Assembly: GCA_025738555.1 (NCBI GenBank)
Contig: JAOVFP010000003.1
Location: 5,270,001-5,334,000 of the forward strand
From: Cyathus striatus
Lineage: Eukaryota > Basidiomycota > Agaricomycetes > Agaricales > Nidulariaceae
DNA length: 64,000 nucleotides
Reading direction: 5' to 3'
Positions 47,836-61,100 of this stretch are shown piece after piece (position 1 is the first letter of the stretch; each line of letters starts with the position of its first letter). The notes beneath the pieces are model-generated. The model was not told the origin of the DNA and searched no databases. It saw only the letters and a program-made list of their open reading frames with translations. Position numbers and translations under genes: made by a program.

Positions 47836-50070
47836 ATGCCTAGTATCCTAACATTGATTCTATTTGCTCTGGGAGCATTTTCTGTTTCTAGAGCGTACAA
47901 GATACTAGGTTATCTGCGGGTGATAGTCTTTTCTCCTGATAACAACCTTTCGTCCTTACGCTCCATCAATCTAGTCCCTGAAAGGCCTTCCTCACTCTTT
48001 CATTCTCTTTCATCCATTTGACTTTCCCGGTCTCATAATACCTTCGGGTTGATGGAACGCTGGAGCTGATTATGGTTGGAAATATCGGCTACGTTGTAGG
48101 TCTTTTTGCTTCAGTTCCGCCGAATTACTTACAATTAATGTACGTAGCAAGAAAGAAGTACGGAGAAAGTATTATGTTAATTCCTCTGCTTCAAGGAGGC
48201 CCTACCATTGTGACTTCTAACTTGGAGGTTACTCGCCAATTCATTGGTATTGGTGGTTCATCTGGAGCTTTCAGAAGTGATTGGACCTTTGACGTTAGAC
48301 GCTTCTTGACTAATTTTACTCTCCCTGATGAACTACTCTACAGAACCTGGTCACCAAATCTATTCACCTCGGAAGGAGAGGACTGGAAAAGATGCAAGAG
48401 AGTGCTTCTTCCTGCCTTTAATAGCCAGCTGTAAGTACCGTTTGGGGGCCTCGTACAGCCAATAAATTTGATGTGTCTAGATATAACCTTGTATGGGACG
48501 AGTTTCTCAAGACATATCACCAGCTGATATCACGGGAAGGCTGGAAAGATCTTCAAGAGGTGCGAACCAACAGAGTACAAGATTTCACGTATAAGGTAAC
48601 AACGAGTTCCAAATCAAATGCTCAGCGCCTGACGTTTCATTAGTTTGCAATGCTTGTTATAGGAAAATGCGGATTTGGGTTTGACTGGACTGATTCGCTG
48701 CCTTCTACCGACTCATCGAATAAAATGACCCTTGAGAAGGCAATGCATACTATTATTGACGGCGCCATGTTTTCAGGCCTCGTTCCTACCTTCGTTCTGA
48801 AGATGCCAATCCAAAGGCATGGATTTATACTATAACCCAACCATATACTTCTCCAACACTTTAGTATAGAAACCAGTTTACGGGTTGCCGAAGACCTTAC
48901 TGCTTTCATAAAGGCGCGAGCAGTAGAGAAGCACAACGGGTTTATGAAGTACGGAGAAGATTCTGAAGGATATCGTAAAAATATATTCACATTGCTCATA
49001 AAGGCCAATGCTGAAGAGAGCGGGAAGCATAAACTCACTGACCAAGAGCTAGTGCGTTTCGTTCAGTTAATCCTGCATGCCTCAGCGCTTTAATTCTTCC
49101 GCAAGATAGGAAATGTTTTTCTGATGCTTTTTGCTGGACATGGTAACATTCATGCTGTGTATGTCTGCGTGGGACTACGACTGATTTTTTCATTAGAAAC
49201 TACCGCTACCGTTCTGACTGTTTGCTTCGCATACTTTGCAGCATACCCAAGCATCCAAGAGGATACTTACCAGCAAGTGATAAATGTCTTTGGATCTGAA
49301 CAAGAGCCAGTGGGCGAATCTTTCAGCTGTATCTTTGACGGCACTTCATGGTCGCGTAAAGAGTTTTGAATGCTTTTCGGAGCTTGACCAAGTTCAGAGT
49401 GTGCTCTTTGAGTGTCTGCGATTGTTTCGTTAGTGTAATCCCGATGCTTATTAGTGCAGTGCTAATGATTTTGTCAGCTCCTGGATATGCTATAATTCGC
49501 GATACTGTGGATGACACTGTGCTAAATATCCCAAGCCTGACTGGTGGAGAGGGAACCACACCTATTCCAGTTCCTAAAGGTACGAGTGTGCGTAACTTGT
49601 CTAATAAACTTTCCACTGTGTTCACCTGAAAGGTTCAAGGTTATTAGCGATATGATTGGAATTCGTAAATGCACATGATGTTCAAGATGAATTATCTGAT
49701 GGAAGCACGCTTTAAGAGTATAGCTCACGGTACTTCCATATCCTACCGAGTTCATTCCTTCTTGGTAGAAAAGCGGAGATAGCGAACCTGAAATAATAAG
49801 TGCCTTCAGCGTTAGTGAGCTCCTTCACTGTATTACTTTTGCGTGATTCAATTGCTCAGATTTCGTTGCAGGACCAAGAACTTGCATTGGTCGCAAATTT
49901 GTTATTGTAGAACCTTGCCTCACCAAAGAGAGACTATGGAGGATTGGATGAAGAGAGTAGTGCTGGGTTTCACAAGTATGCATAAATCGTACTTGTGCTC
50001 ATTTCGGTCTCCCAGCAGAACTACAGAAATCCAATTCATCCACCACACCCTTTCAGTCTCGTTGCAATAG
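47836..50070 (+). pseudogene. Cytochrome P450 pseudogene, paralogue of the P450 at 9143-11463
   Basis: The same exon and motif order as the intact P450 can be followed: anchor MPSILTLILFALGAF, RKKYGESIMLIPLLQGG, WSPNLFTSEGEDWKR, IGKCGFGFDWTDSLP, I-helix FLMLFAGHETTATV, ECLRLF (ExxR), PGYAIIRDTVDDT and heme loop GPRTCIGRKF. Several lesions break it. TGA at 48050-48052 replaces the first Trp of a WW pair, TAG at 49766-49768 follows IPSW in the meander, and the heme-loop exon is shortened and frameshifted before MEDWMKRVVLG. One intron (48817-48864) has a GC donor. Both stops can be explained by C-to-T type transitions. These are substitutions and losses, unlike the homopolymer gaps elsewhere, so a true pseudogene is likely. 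Boundaries are approximate. Confidence 0.85.
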
Positions 50071-50531
50071 ATAGTTTACCTTAATCGCTATCATAATTTT
50101 CTCAAAATACTACTCTTACTCACCGCGATACGAACCTGAAGCGCGAGAGTCAAATGTAGATCAATGCTTAACAAGGAGAAAACAATTACCAAAAAGCTCT
50201 GATTACTGCGTGAAGTGAATAAAGTAGAACAAGGGCGGAAGTGAAATACTGCATGCTGATCAACATGTTCCTATAGGCTACACATCCCATCCCCTCTTTT
50301 AGCTGATGAATTATATGCTCACCGTAAAGTTTGAATAAGCCTAGAGCCACGTATCTACCTCCACCTCCTCTAGAACCCACCGGAGTGCTCTTTTAAGTAC
50401 TGAATTCTCAATGAATAAACTCACAAATCACCAGGAGCACATAGGTGTGCTTTTATAGCACAAATGAAAAAAGAAAGATAACAAGCAGAACTAATTGTAC
50501 AACAGCACAATCAAACGACTGGCAAATCAGA
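50071..50531. other. 3' intergenic region
   Basis: Sequence between the pseudogene and the eIF3l stop. No coding signal. Confidence 0.45.
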
Positions 50532-52881
50532 TCATGCAACCTTCACACCGCCCCAAGCAACCTTTGGCCCTCCGGTTCTAGGTTGCTTGGTCTGTACGTC
50601 CCCAGCACTCGGCGCCGCAGAATTGGGAGCAGGTGCCGCTTTTGGAGCGGGTAGGGGCATGTTGCGAAGATCATCCAGGATCTTCTGCGTCCGCTCGGTG
50701 TTTTTGATGAACCAACCGGCGTAGCGGCGTCCGACAGTAGATTCAGCGATATGGACCATGTTCTATAAGGCGGCTTAAACACAAGCAGCATGATATACAG
50801 TTTAAAAGAAAACATACCTCATCAATCACGAAGTTCAAATCGCTAGTTGTGATAATCTGTCCATCCAACAGTCCATTAGACTCAGCTCCAGAAACACGAC
50901 TTATGCTTCTACTCGACTGCTTCAGCACCATCAACTCTTGAACCATCTCCTCTTCATCGGCATCTAAGAAGTTGGCCAGCTTCTTCGCACCTAGGCTAGT
51001 ATACAGCTTGAGGAAGCTACGAAGAGTGGGGACAGGGGATTGGGCAGCAACGTCGGCAAGGAAGAGGCTAAGGTGGCGGTGAATGGCGTCGACTTGGACA
51101 GGAGAAGCTTCGGTAGGTGAGTCAGAGGGCGAGGTAGGGGAGAGAATGGTGGTAATTGCAGCGGGATCGTCGTAAGGGGGAGGATTAGCAGTGATAAACT
51201 TCGGGCACGCATAGAGGAATAGCTCCTCAAATGCTGGGAGAGCATCGGGACTATATAAAATACGATAAAGATGAATCGTCTTCGACGTAGAAGAGAAATA
51301 CGCACCCTCCACGGGACATTTTAGTAAACTGATCGCCATACCTCTCTTTCGCAATGTTGGCAATGTTATCATCCAGTCTGCTGGGCGAAAGTGCATTGCA
51401 AACAGCAAATAGAGCATACATACGGTCAGCGGTCTTGCTGATCTGATCATATTGATAACTCCTGGTGTGGTATTGTCGCATGCGCATAATGAAGTTTAAT
51501 ATAGTGACGAAAGTACGAATAGCATCAGGATATCGCCTAAGCATGATGTAGCAAAATCCAACATAGTAGTACGTGGTGACGTGACAGGCAGTAACACGGG
51601 TGAATGGCGACTGGAAAGCACTGTCAATTAAGCTAGACATCGCGCAAGAAAAAGGAACAGACCTTTTGGTTGAGTTCGACGCCTTCCATAACCTTCAACG
51701 CAAGTGTGAAATCGCCAAGAAGAACATGAACTCGGAGGAGTCCAATGATGCTGAAATAGCCGAGCATGCGATATAGGGGACGTTGACCATATTCGCCGAC
51801 AATCTCACTGAAAAAAGAAGGTAAATCATCGGTCTATAATGACATAAACTGACAACGTACGCAATCTCCTCGGGGGTCTTTCCTTCACGCTGAGCAGTGA
51901 TGTACTCGCTTATTCTCGATTTTTGCATCAGAGAGTAGAGAACATTGAGGACACTGTACGAGCTCCATACCTTCACTACGATAAGTGCCACAGAAATATT
52001 GGTGGGACATGGAAGAGCTTACAGGTCCACCGTCAGCCAGCATCATCAACTCATCTTCGGTCTTCGACTTGATCTTTGAGCGCCAGGCGCAGAAGTTTTG
52101 GTATTGATAGATAAACTCATCGATAATATCCCAAAGCCATTGCTCTGGAAGTTCAAGTTGCACAGGGCCATCTGAGTCTACATGTGATGTCACAAAGATG
52201 TTTTATGGTATGGAGTGATAATACTGACTGAGAAGGTAGTTGAACAACTCGCAGCTGTTCTCGTATGAGTGGAAGCGGTCGTCAATGTTGGGTTGGAGAC
52301 GGGAGTAGACGTGGCGATAGTAAAGTTCACGATAGAGAATCAAGAAAATAGGGTCTGGATTAAGTGTAAGACGTCAGAAATACAGAGAGAATGGGAAAGA
52401 TTGTGGAGACGCGCCGTCGTTCACTAAGGGTGCGATTACTTCTGCCTCCGGCCACTCCGTCTTCGAATAGAACTTTTCGGTGTACTTATTCCATCCACTT
52501 TCGTACGCGACCGTTATCTCCTGGAGATTATTTTCCATCACTGCTTGGTGAAAGTGGACGATGAACTACGTTTTGTGAATACCATGCCCTCGTTGATCAA
52601 ATACTCCAACTTACGCCTTTCACGACGTCCGGGATTTGTGCAAACGCAGCTTGCTGGGCCATATGTTGCTGCATAGCAATGAACGTAGTCTCATCGATCT
52701 GAGGCTGCTGGATGTGGGCTAAAGAGATAATTATTGAGATAGTCGAACATTTGCAAGAATGAGATCACTCACCATCCTCATAGTGACCATTTTGGCCATA
52801 GTTTCCAATGGCAAGGGACAAGTCGACGTCCTCGTCAATATCGGCATCTGTAGCCCAGGCTGGTACCCGTTGTTGCGACAT
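50532..52881 (-). CDS. Eukaryotic translation initiation factor 3 subunit L
   Basis: The start is [20 protein letters not shown] (ATG 52879-52881). Family signatures are [107 protein letters not shown] and [14 protein letters not shown]-like C-terminal region follows ([39 protein letters not shown]), ending WGGVKVA. eIF3l is a PCI subunit of the eIF3 complex that loads mRNA on the 40S ribosome. One intron (52355-52414) has a GC donor that homology across [11 protein letters not shown] requires. Other joints are canonical. eIF3j lies 1.3 kb away, on the far side of Coq9. Confidence 0.94.
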
Positions 52882-53177
52882 TTTTTAAGATAGGCAGAGG
52901 TTAACGCGAGCGACACTGACCGTCAGATTCAGAAAATTGAGTTTGCCGCTCGGCAATTTCCGATTTTGTGCGCCTTTATCGTTCTCCGCCAAAATTACAA
53001 GTCGAATACTTACTCAGAATAGTAAGTGGTATATAAAATATTTAAACATGATAAATATATGGTATACAGACGATGTCAAAATTATTTAAATGCCATCAAT
53101 ACGTTGTTCTTCACGATGTAAAGCAAGTACTTAAAGAGGTGTGCACTGTGCTTGTGGCACCAAGTTAGACGAGGACT

Positions 53178-54024
53178 TCATGAGAGAATACCAGAGCTTT
53201 TGATGATTCCCCTCCAGCTCTTGAATACATAGTCGGAGAATTGACCGATGTTGTCAATCGAAGAGTCAACGGTGGCAGAGGTCTCAAGAAGAGAATCGAG
53301 GAATGCTGGGGCAGTTGCAGGAGAAGCCAGCTGGTGGAGCTCTAGCAGTGACATGAACAACGGACACAAATTAAAAGACGTAAAGGACGTACCTGCGGCT
53401 GTGTAAACTGCAGCTACTGATGTACGGCGGCGATACCAAGCAAGCTATGTCATGGGTTCAGTAAACAAGGTCGATGAGACTAGCTCGTAATACGAACTTG
53501 CACAGACTTGTCCTCGATCGCGTAACAAGCCTCATCTGCAACACGTGCGGCGTGCTTCAGTGCAGGCATTGGATCCAGCGGAGGAAGCCCATTCTTCGGA
53601 GACGCTAGAAGCGCAAAAGCCTTTGCACAAATGAGATACTAAAACAGGAAGAAGACGCGTTGAACGCACTTCAGAAAGGTGCTGAAGAACGGGATCATTG
53701 TACTCTAGGCGCTTTCGAAGAACTTCTCTCAAGGAAGACTTGGGTTGGGAAATAGACATTTGTTTTAGACCCTCATCGATCCAAGCGTTTATGAGTGCTT
53801 TCCTTGCTTCATCGCCATTTCCAAAGAGGGCAGAAACGGCGGTGTCTGACAGAGGTTCGTGGTGAGGTTGTGGCAAGGAGAGGGCAGAGCGCGCAAGAGC
53901 CTCGCGCGTGAATCCGTGTGTTCTGACGAGTGGCAGGGCGAGCTTTAAGAGGTGGTACCTGTGTGCGTTTAGATGGACGACATTGGAAAGGGAAAGGGAG
54001 GAGGACGTACGTCGAGGCAGCCAT
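53178..54024 (-). CDS. COQ9: Ubiquinone biosynthesis protein Coq9
   Basis: COQ9 signatures are LLKLALPLVRTHGFTREALA, SDTAVSALFGNGDEARKALI, NAWIDEGLKQM and PKSSLREVLRKRLEYNDPVL, then KHAARVADEACYAI, WYRRRTSVAAVYTAAEL and FLDSLLETSATVDSSIDNIG. The protein ends FKSWRGIIKSSGILS. Coq9 is a mitochondrial lipid-binding partner of Coq7 in coenzyme Q synthesis. The first ATG in frame (54022-54024) gives MAAST just before the conserved part. Upstream, the same frame is open and reads RGFTILPTLSFRSASCVRRL, a good mitochondrial targeting peptide, but no ATG precedes it. The true start may be in a further exon or be a non-AUG codon. Confidence 0.88.
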
Positions 54025-54200
54025 TCCGGAGCAAAGTCGGCGGACACAACTGGCGGAACGGAAAGACAGCGTGGGAAGAATGGTGAAGCCTCGATTAACC
54101 CTTAACCCGATAATCTTGCCTTGCTGATAATTCAGAATCACAACTCTGCTCTCTCTCTCTTCTAAACTCTTGTATTTCGCGCTTCATCGCCAACTCAAAA
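54025..54200. promoter_or_regulatory. Short bidirectional promoter between COQ9 and eIF3j
   Basis: Only about 175 bases separate the two divergent start codons, and part of that is open in the COQ9 frame. A CT-rich tract (CTCTCTCTCT at about 54153) lies just upstream of the eIF3j start. Confidence 0.5.
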
Positions 54201-55229
54201 ATGCCATCTGACTGGGGTACGTTGCCCATCGCGACTCCAACCTCTGTTGACCATCTCCAATCACTCGCGCAGATGAATCAGACAGCGATGCCCAGGTGAA
54301 GGAAAAGGCGAAAAGCCCCCCTCCACCCAAGGTCGTCCCCAAGAAATCCAAATGGGAGGGAGAAGACGAAGATGAAAATGGCCCTGTTGTACGTCTTTCA
54401 CTCAGCCCTGCTCCGCACTCCGTTGTTTACGAATTGATCTCTGAGGCAGAGCGACTGGGAAGAGTCATCTGAGGAGGAAGAAGAAAAGCCCACAGCTGCT
54501 CCAGTGGCACCACCGAAGAAGAAGGGCACCCTCAAACAAAAGCTAGCTGAGAAGGAGGCCGAGAAGGCTCGGCGGAAGGTTGTTGGAGAAGACATTGAAT
54601 ATGACTCCGATGAAGTCCTCGATCCTAGGGAGAAGGCTCGCAAAGATAAAGAAAGAGAGCTTAATGCTGATCTCAACAACGCAGCTGAACTCCTTGGTTC
54701 CGCTGCCCTCGGCGGTGCGTACTCTGCGCTATAGCTTTTTGGGATAGCTGATCCTCATCCAGCTGCTCTCATCGTCATTTAGGCACCTCATCATCCGAGC
54801 TGGACTCTCTGATATCCGCTCAGCCACGCACAAAAGAGGACTTCCAGCAATTGTCTGCTCGTATTATCGAGTTCATTATCAAGCGCCACCAGAATAAGCC
54901 ACTTTACCATGCGTTTGTCGAGCACCACGTGCGCGAGCTTGCTATGCCATTGAAAGACATAGAGGTGCGGAAGGCTGCAAGTGGCCTCACGACCTTAGCG
55001 AATGAGAAGCAGAAGGAACAAAGGGAGAAGACCAGTGGCAAGAAGAAGCCAAAGAGTGCGACTAAGCCTGCACTAGGAGGAGCTAAAGTGGCCTCAAGGT
55101 GTGTCTTGCTATTTGATTTTATTATCTTCACACTTTACACTGAAATTTAACTCTCTTCCTAGACTAGATACCAATATATATGATGAGGCGCTTGATGATT
55201 TCGGTACCAATGCGGATGATTTCATGTAG
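54201..55229 (+). CDS. HCR1: Eukaryotic translation initiation factor 3 subunit J (Hcr1)
   Basis: The start is MPSDWDESDSDAQVKEKAKS. The N-terminus is acidic with a second SDWEESSEEEEEK block, then a Lys/Glu helix (KQKLAEKEAEKARRKVVGED), EYDSDEVLDPREKARKDKER and ELNADLNNAAELLGSAAL. The C-terminal part has FQQLSARIIEFIIKRHQNKP, YHAFVEHHVRELAMPLKDIE and ALDDFGTNADDFM. This is the eIF3j/Hcr1 layout. It is a loosely bound eIF3 subunit working in start-codon selection and ribosome recycling. Five short exons join in phase and the stop is TAG 55227-55229. Confidence 0.94.
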
Positions 55230-58139
55230 AGTGGATATAAGATTCATGCTAATGTATCGATGTTTCAATAATATCAATTTACGGGAACTATATTTCGTTT
55301 CATTTCCCCATTGTTTTAACACGTATACGTTGGTTCGTATAATAGATTGAAAGTTGCTTAGGTAGATCAGATGCAGGGAATCTTGAGGCCTTGAGGAATG
55401 ATTATCTTGTCACGTTTATAACTGTTAGTACTACCACATGTGACATGTGACACAGAGACAGTTCCTTCTGTCACTCTCAAGTCCTAACCTTCCTCTTGCA
55501 TATACCTTGTACCAACCTTGTGCTGTCACCAATCCTTCAGTGAAGCGTTCCCATCGGTCAAGACGCCAAGGCTTTGCGGAATGCTGTAAGGCCACGTTCA
55601 TATTTCACCATCCAACTTACGCATTGTTGTCGTGGTGTTTGGACAGTAGAAGCTGAGTAGAAAGCAGTGAAATATATATTCATGGCTTATACTAGGCTAT
55701 CGGGAAAGACAGTTGCGAAGCTGGGGCGTTATTTTGGGATGATATTACGGTGCAATAGAACGTCAAATGTCAACAAGTACATATGGTGTCCTTGGAAAAG
55801 CTGTTGTGTGCTATGCCCTTAACTTCAAATTTTATATTACAGCTCGACGATCTACGATGTTGGAGAAATGGATGCTTATCGGCATGGCTTGTAGGATGCT
55901 ACGCTCTTCAGCTACTCTCTAGGCTTCCATTGTTGCATTCGATTTGGCTTTCAACGAGTATGAAATCAGCTTTCTTTGTGATGCCATCGAAACACAGGCT
56001 TGAAACCTTGTTGCTAGCGATCCTTTGTCATTCACCTTGTTGCACTCTCGTCGTCATGAAAACAGTGCAAGTGAATACTTTTCAAATGGATCTGTACAGA
56101 ACCACCAGGACAATGTTCCACCGTAATGCTGTCTCAGGTTGCGATAGCCTTCTATCATACTAAATTTCTGGAGTTCCATGTCAATTCTGGACTTGCTGGA
56201 ATTAACTATGTGACACGAAAAGATGCCCGCTTTCCATTGAAAGAGAACTAGAAGATGAGGATGTCGCTGCGCCGTAAGCATGAGGCAGAACCTAATCATT
56301 GGCGTGGTGCTTGCGTGGTACACAAAAATATTATTATAATTGTAGGCAGGCTACTGTCGTCAACTATATTCCAAAGTCGTTTCATCTCAGCGGCATTGGA
56401 CCTCTTCGTGGAGTCGTGGTCTCAGATATTTCGTCAACCGTAATTGGGTACGGCTCGACTTAATACCTATGTAGTCTAATGGTTTCTGTTGGAGCATGCC
56501 AAAATTGACCTCTCAGGTTTCTCTTGTTCCCGAAACTTCCGATGGAAGACGTATCTACTTCCCAACGCCTGCATATTGGAATAAAGGCGATGTGCAGAAC
56601 TATGTACTATTAGTAGTGGACTATTCAAATTCCCTTTACATTGGAAGTCGGTAATCACTAGCCAATCACTAACTAATCGTTATAACTTATTTGGGATGAT
56701 AACCTCTACACCATTAGAGTTGCGGAGTAACCACAGGATATTGGAAGAAGCGCCCCAATAACTACGTTAAGGATGAAAACGAAATCTGCGTTCCAAAGGA
56801 TGACCGTACATGGCAGCAGTGGAGCTCTCCACTGTCGCACCAAGTATACAATATTCCGTTCAATCCCACGTGCATGACTGGGTAGGTCGGCGACCCAAAG
56901 TAACGTACTGCTTCATTCGATACCTGCCTAGTTGGGCTACAGTCTACGCTGCAAGCCACTTGCGTTCATTGTTGTTCTGGGGCCCCAAGGTTGATCTGCG
57001 GATTCATTTGATGTGGAATCTACGTCTCGAATACAGACAAATTCTTCTTTCACAGTGAAGTGGAGAAAACACGGAGTACCTATGTAGTTGCTCTAGATCT
57101 GTCTCCACGCAGCCGTACAATCAACGTACAATAGTCCTAATTAACACCCCGCACATCTGTACGTGGTACCGGTCCCGTTTCCGTGTGTATGCCCGCCCTA
57201 ACAGGTCCTAACATGAACGTGTTCGACGGAAAGTTCCCAGCAAGTTCCCAGTTCAATAATTTTCTGGGGTGCGCACTGAAGTGTGACACAAGTTTGACGT
57301 ATCGACTCACGTACACACCTACAGACGTCATCATTGTCGTGATATTTCTTCATAATAGTCATCGAGGCAAAATTTGAGTGACACATATGTCAAAGTTCGT
57401 AAAAGAAGCCGGTTTCCAGATTTACAAACATCATCTGTTGGCGGAGAAGTCGACAACTTTGATGCAGAAGACCCCAGACACCACTGACTGCTTTCGTCAT
57501 GGTTGACTTAGCAGAAAAGCGCGGAAACGCGATTGAAGTATGTAGTTCTTATCACCTATGTACATATATGTATTCCACTGATGGCGGGATGTAATGACGA
57601 TGTGAATCGTGTAAGTGGAGATAACATTAAGAATATCTTTTCGCAGTGTCGGTGTCTGTAGGTGTGCGCATCATATTTACTGTAGTCCAGAAAAAACATA
57701 CTGATTATCGTATCGTATCTAAAACATGAAAACATTCATAACCGCATTGACTAAAAAATTATACAGAAGAATTGTTGTGCTTATCACCAATATAGTACAT
57801 TCTAATAATAAAACAATGTACGTAGAGGGAGGGCAAATGTGAATCGTATGGTATATAAAGGTGAATATGCAACAAGGTAGGTACAGCGTGTTTGACTGCG
57901 GTCTGAAGTATAGTAGGACAAGATAGAAAGAATGAAGTACTCCAGAACGCGGAAATGTACGCTTGGACAGCGGACACGCCCACCTGGGGTTGCAGAAGTC
58001 CCAAAATGCAAAAGTCTAGATGATAAAATGGAGTTGTAGCGCGTAGAAAAGGAATGAAGTCATGCATTGTCGCTCGTTTTATAAATACCAATGGAAAAGT
58101 AAAAGTTCTAATATCGTAAAGTCCATAAAAACGAAGTCC
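55230..58139. other. Gene-poor region, no supported gene
   Basis: About 2.9 kb between the convergent eIF3j and GT2 3' ends. The longest frames (for example 55783-56163 plus and 57759-58091 minus) have no recognisable domain and do not form an exon chain. The part next to 58139 is the GT2 3' flank. No mobile-element end or repeat array was identified by eye. Confidence 0.45.
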
Positions 58140-61100
58140 TTAGTACGAGAACACCATGAGCCATGGGTTCAGTACAATCTAGTGAAATAATTGGCGTTAG
58201 CGTTTGAAATGCCCATGAGTAATACATTACTCACTGGGAACAAGATATGACATCCCGCGTTGAGCCTGGACATAGCAACGTAGGGAGTTAATATTACGAC
58301 ACTACCGCATCCAAACACAGACAAGACTTACGCAAGCGGGAAAATAACGGCCCATGCCGTACCATCGACACGCCATTCTAAGGGCACCAACGGCGTACTT
58401 ATAATAATCATGCCGGCAACGAGAACCAGAGATACCAACAAAGGGAACCAGAATCTGTTACACAATTGGATAGTGAGTTTATATACTTAGTTCGTGATGC
58501 ATCGTGTTGTGCGCACCGTTTGCAAATCTTCGGTATCTCTTTGAAGAAATTCGACCGTTGCACCTCCTTAACGGTGGCTGACCATTGAATATTGTACGAG
58601 AATAGATGTGCGAGGAGGGCTTGGGTAAGGGGGATGGCTAATCCACCGAAAAAGAAGAAGCTGAATGACAGAACCGGTCGGTCAGCGTGGGGAGCGAAGC
58701 AAAGAAACACGGCAATGCGCGTGACGGCATGAGGCACTTACAAGAATGGAATCCACATGAGGTTTTCAAGGAATGCGCCCAACTGGAGGAGAACAGTGTC
58801 AAAAGTCGATCTGTAGCCATAAGCCTGAACCAAGTACCAGTGATTTAGTCCCGAGGCGATATTCGAGTAATGTGTACCCGATGGTACCAGATCCCCAGAA
58901 TACAACCGAGGTGGCTAACCAAATCTCGAAGCTGTGCATGAAGTACCCATCGACCGGGAATTGGAAGCCCAGAAGAACATAATTGATAATGGAGATAGTG
59001 ATGCCACCAGCAATACCATCTAATAGAAGATCAGAAAGAGTTCTCAAAGTGGAGATTGAATATACTGACAGTAAGAGAACATGTCTAATAAAATTAAAAA
59101 GCATGAAAGCATGAGTTATGTAAATTGGGGGGCCTGATAGCAATGAAAGAACTCACAAGCCATCATGGAGATCTTGTAATGCATGGGAGCACTTGACCAT
59201 AAGAATCGGTGGATCTGATGCGCAATAGGACCTTTGCGCAACCACTGAACAATGGGATTGAAAAGCAGTCTATACATTGTGAAGTTAATCAGCGGAAGTG
59301 GAACGCAAGGTTGAAACCTACTCGTTACAGCCGTAGGCATACTTTTGCCACCTGTTGAGTTCATCATCAACACTCAAAGAGACACCTTCCTTGAAGCTGC
59401 CTTTGGAGTAAGTGGCCCAGCGTATGATATATCCCTTGAGCATCAAACGGAGTGCTATGTCGAAGTCCTCGGACACGTTAGATTCCGACCAGATTTTGAC
59501 CTGACCATCGGCGGGATCAACAAACGCCGCGTCTTGGATGGCTTTCCACCGCAAGAAGGCGTTGTGACCCATGAATGGAGCAACTTCGCCATTTGCGCAA
59601 GCTGGCGATAACAAATGAAGTAAATTTAAAATCCCCAAATAGTAATTTCAGATTATACTCACAGATGGAAATACACCTGTTGATGCGCCTTGTGAAATAT
59701 GCAATACCGTTCTCGAAATAATGGTGCGCGACCTGCATAACATCTAAAGTTCCGAAAAATGTCAGAAAAAATAACAGTACAAATGAGTATCAAACCCACC
59801 AGATTCGTGCTGAATTATGGCAACCGTAGGCGACTCAGCCATCTCTCTAGCTGCATCGCGCAAACAATCCTCAGGGACAACAGTATCGGAATCAACAATG
59901 AGGACAATCTCGCCGATACGGGTGGCGCGTCCATTGGCAGCCCAAGGCCTAAACTTCTTCCCACTCTCTTCCCACATTTCCTCAATGGCCAAAGCGAGTG
60001 CCTTTTCCTCTAAATCTTCCTCGCTCGCATATCCCATAGCAGCGGCGCCATTTGCAATGTTAGCATCAGCAGTACCCCAAACGACGCTCTCGTCACCCTC
60101 ACGATTCTGGTACTGCATACCATACTGCGTGGGTCCGCTGTTGCCATGGCTGTGGCTGGTGCCAGATAACGAGCTGCGTCCGGGGTTGTTGGCACGTGCA
60201 TTGGCGAGGAGGTTCTCGAGGTGCTTTTCAGCCTTGAGGGAGAGGGTAAGCCCGTAGTTCATGTTGGAAGCCTTCTTGAACCTTCCAGCACGATTGAAGC
60301 CACCAGGGGCAGAATCATGCTTGGGGCGAGCAACCCATCCAATGTTGTGGTTGGCGTAAAACGCAAGACGCTCATCCCTATCAGGTGCGGGTAAAAGCCG
60401 CATTCCGTCATCGTTAATGAAGATCGTAGACGTTCCACCTTGTCTGGCATATGTCTGCATGGCCTTCTTCAAAGATGCGATAGAGGGCGCCAGCACGGCG
60501 TCCAAGCTTTCTTTGTACACGGGCATCTGGATGGTAATGTGCGGGAGGTTGTTGTCGACTTCCTTGTTGGGCCTTGGAGGGATGGCAGAGTAGTATTTTG
60601 AGTTATCGTGAAAGTGGGCTATGGGACCAACAGCCATGGTAATGTTTTGGACAATTTGGAGGGCAAAAAAGAGGGAGACGCAGTAGAGAAGGGGTGCGAT
60701 GGCAAGGAGGGCAAAACGGATGAAGGAGCCATCCAAACTCCACTCTACAAGCAGAGTGCTTATACCATTACCGATGAATACTGTAGAAAGAGTCAGAAAA
60801 TAGATTGTAAAACAAATCTTTACTGACCGAATGCCAAACCAGCCGCAAGCCCGTTGTAGATGGGCGCATATAGCTTGGTCTTTCTTACATTCACCTGCAT
60901 CTCTGGATCCTCCTCGGTAATAACCTCCACCTTCTTACCATACCACTTTCGCCTTACTTTCACATTGTGTGCCTTTCGTCCCTCCATGCCAAGCTTCTCC
61001 TTTTCCGTGTCTGGATCGTCATATTCACGACCATGCTCGCCGAAAAGGCCGCGGCCCACAAGGGAGCCAGATGCTTGCGGCCGTAGGACACCATTTTCAG

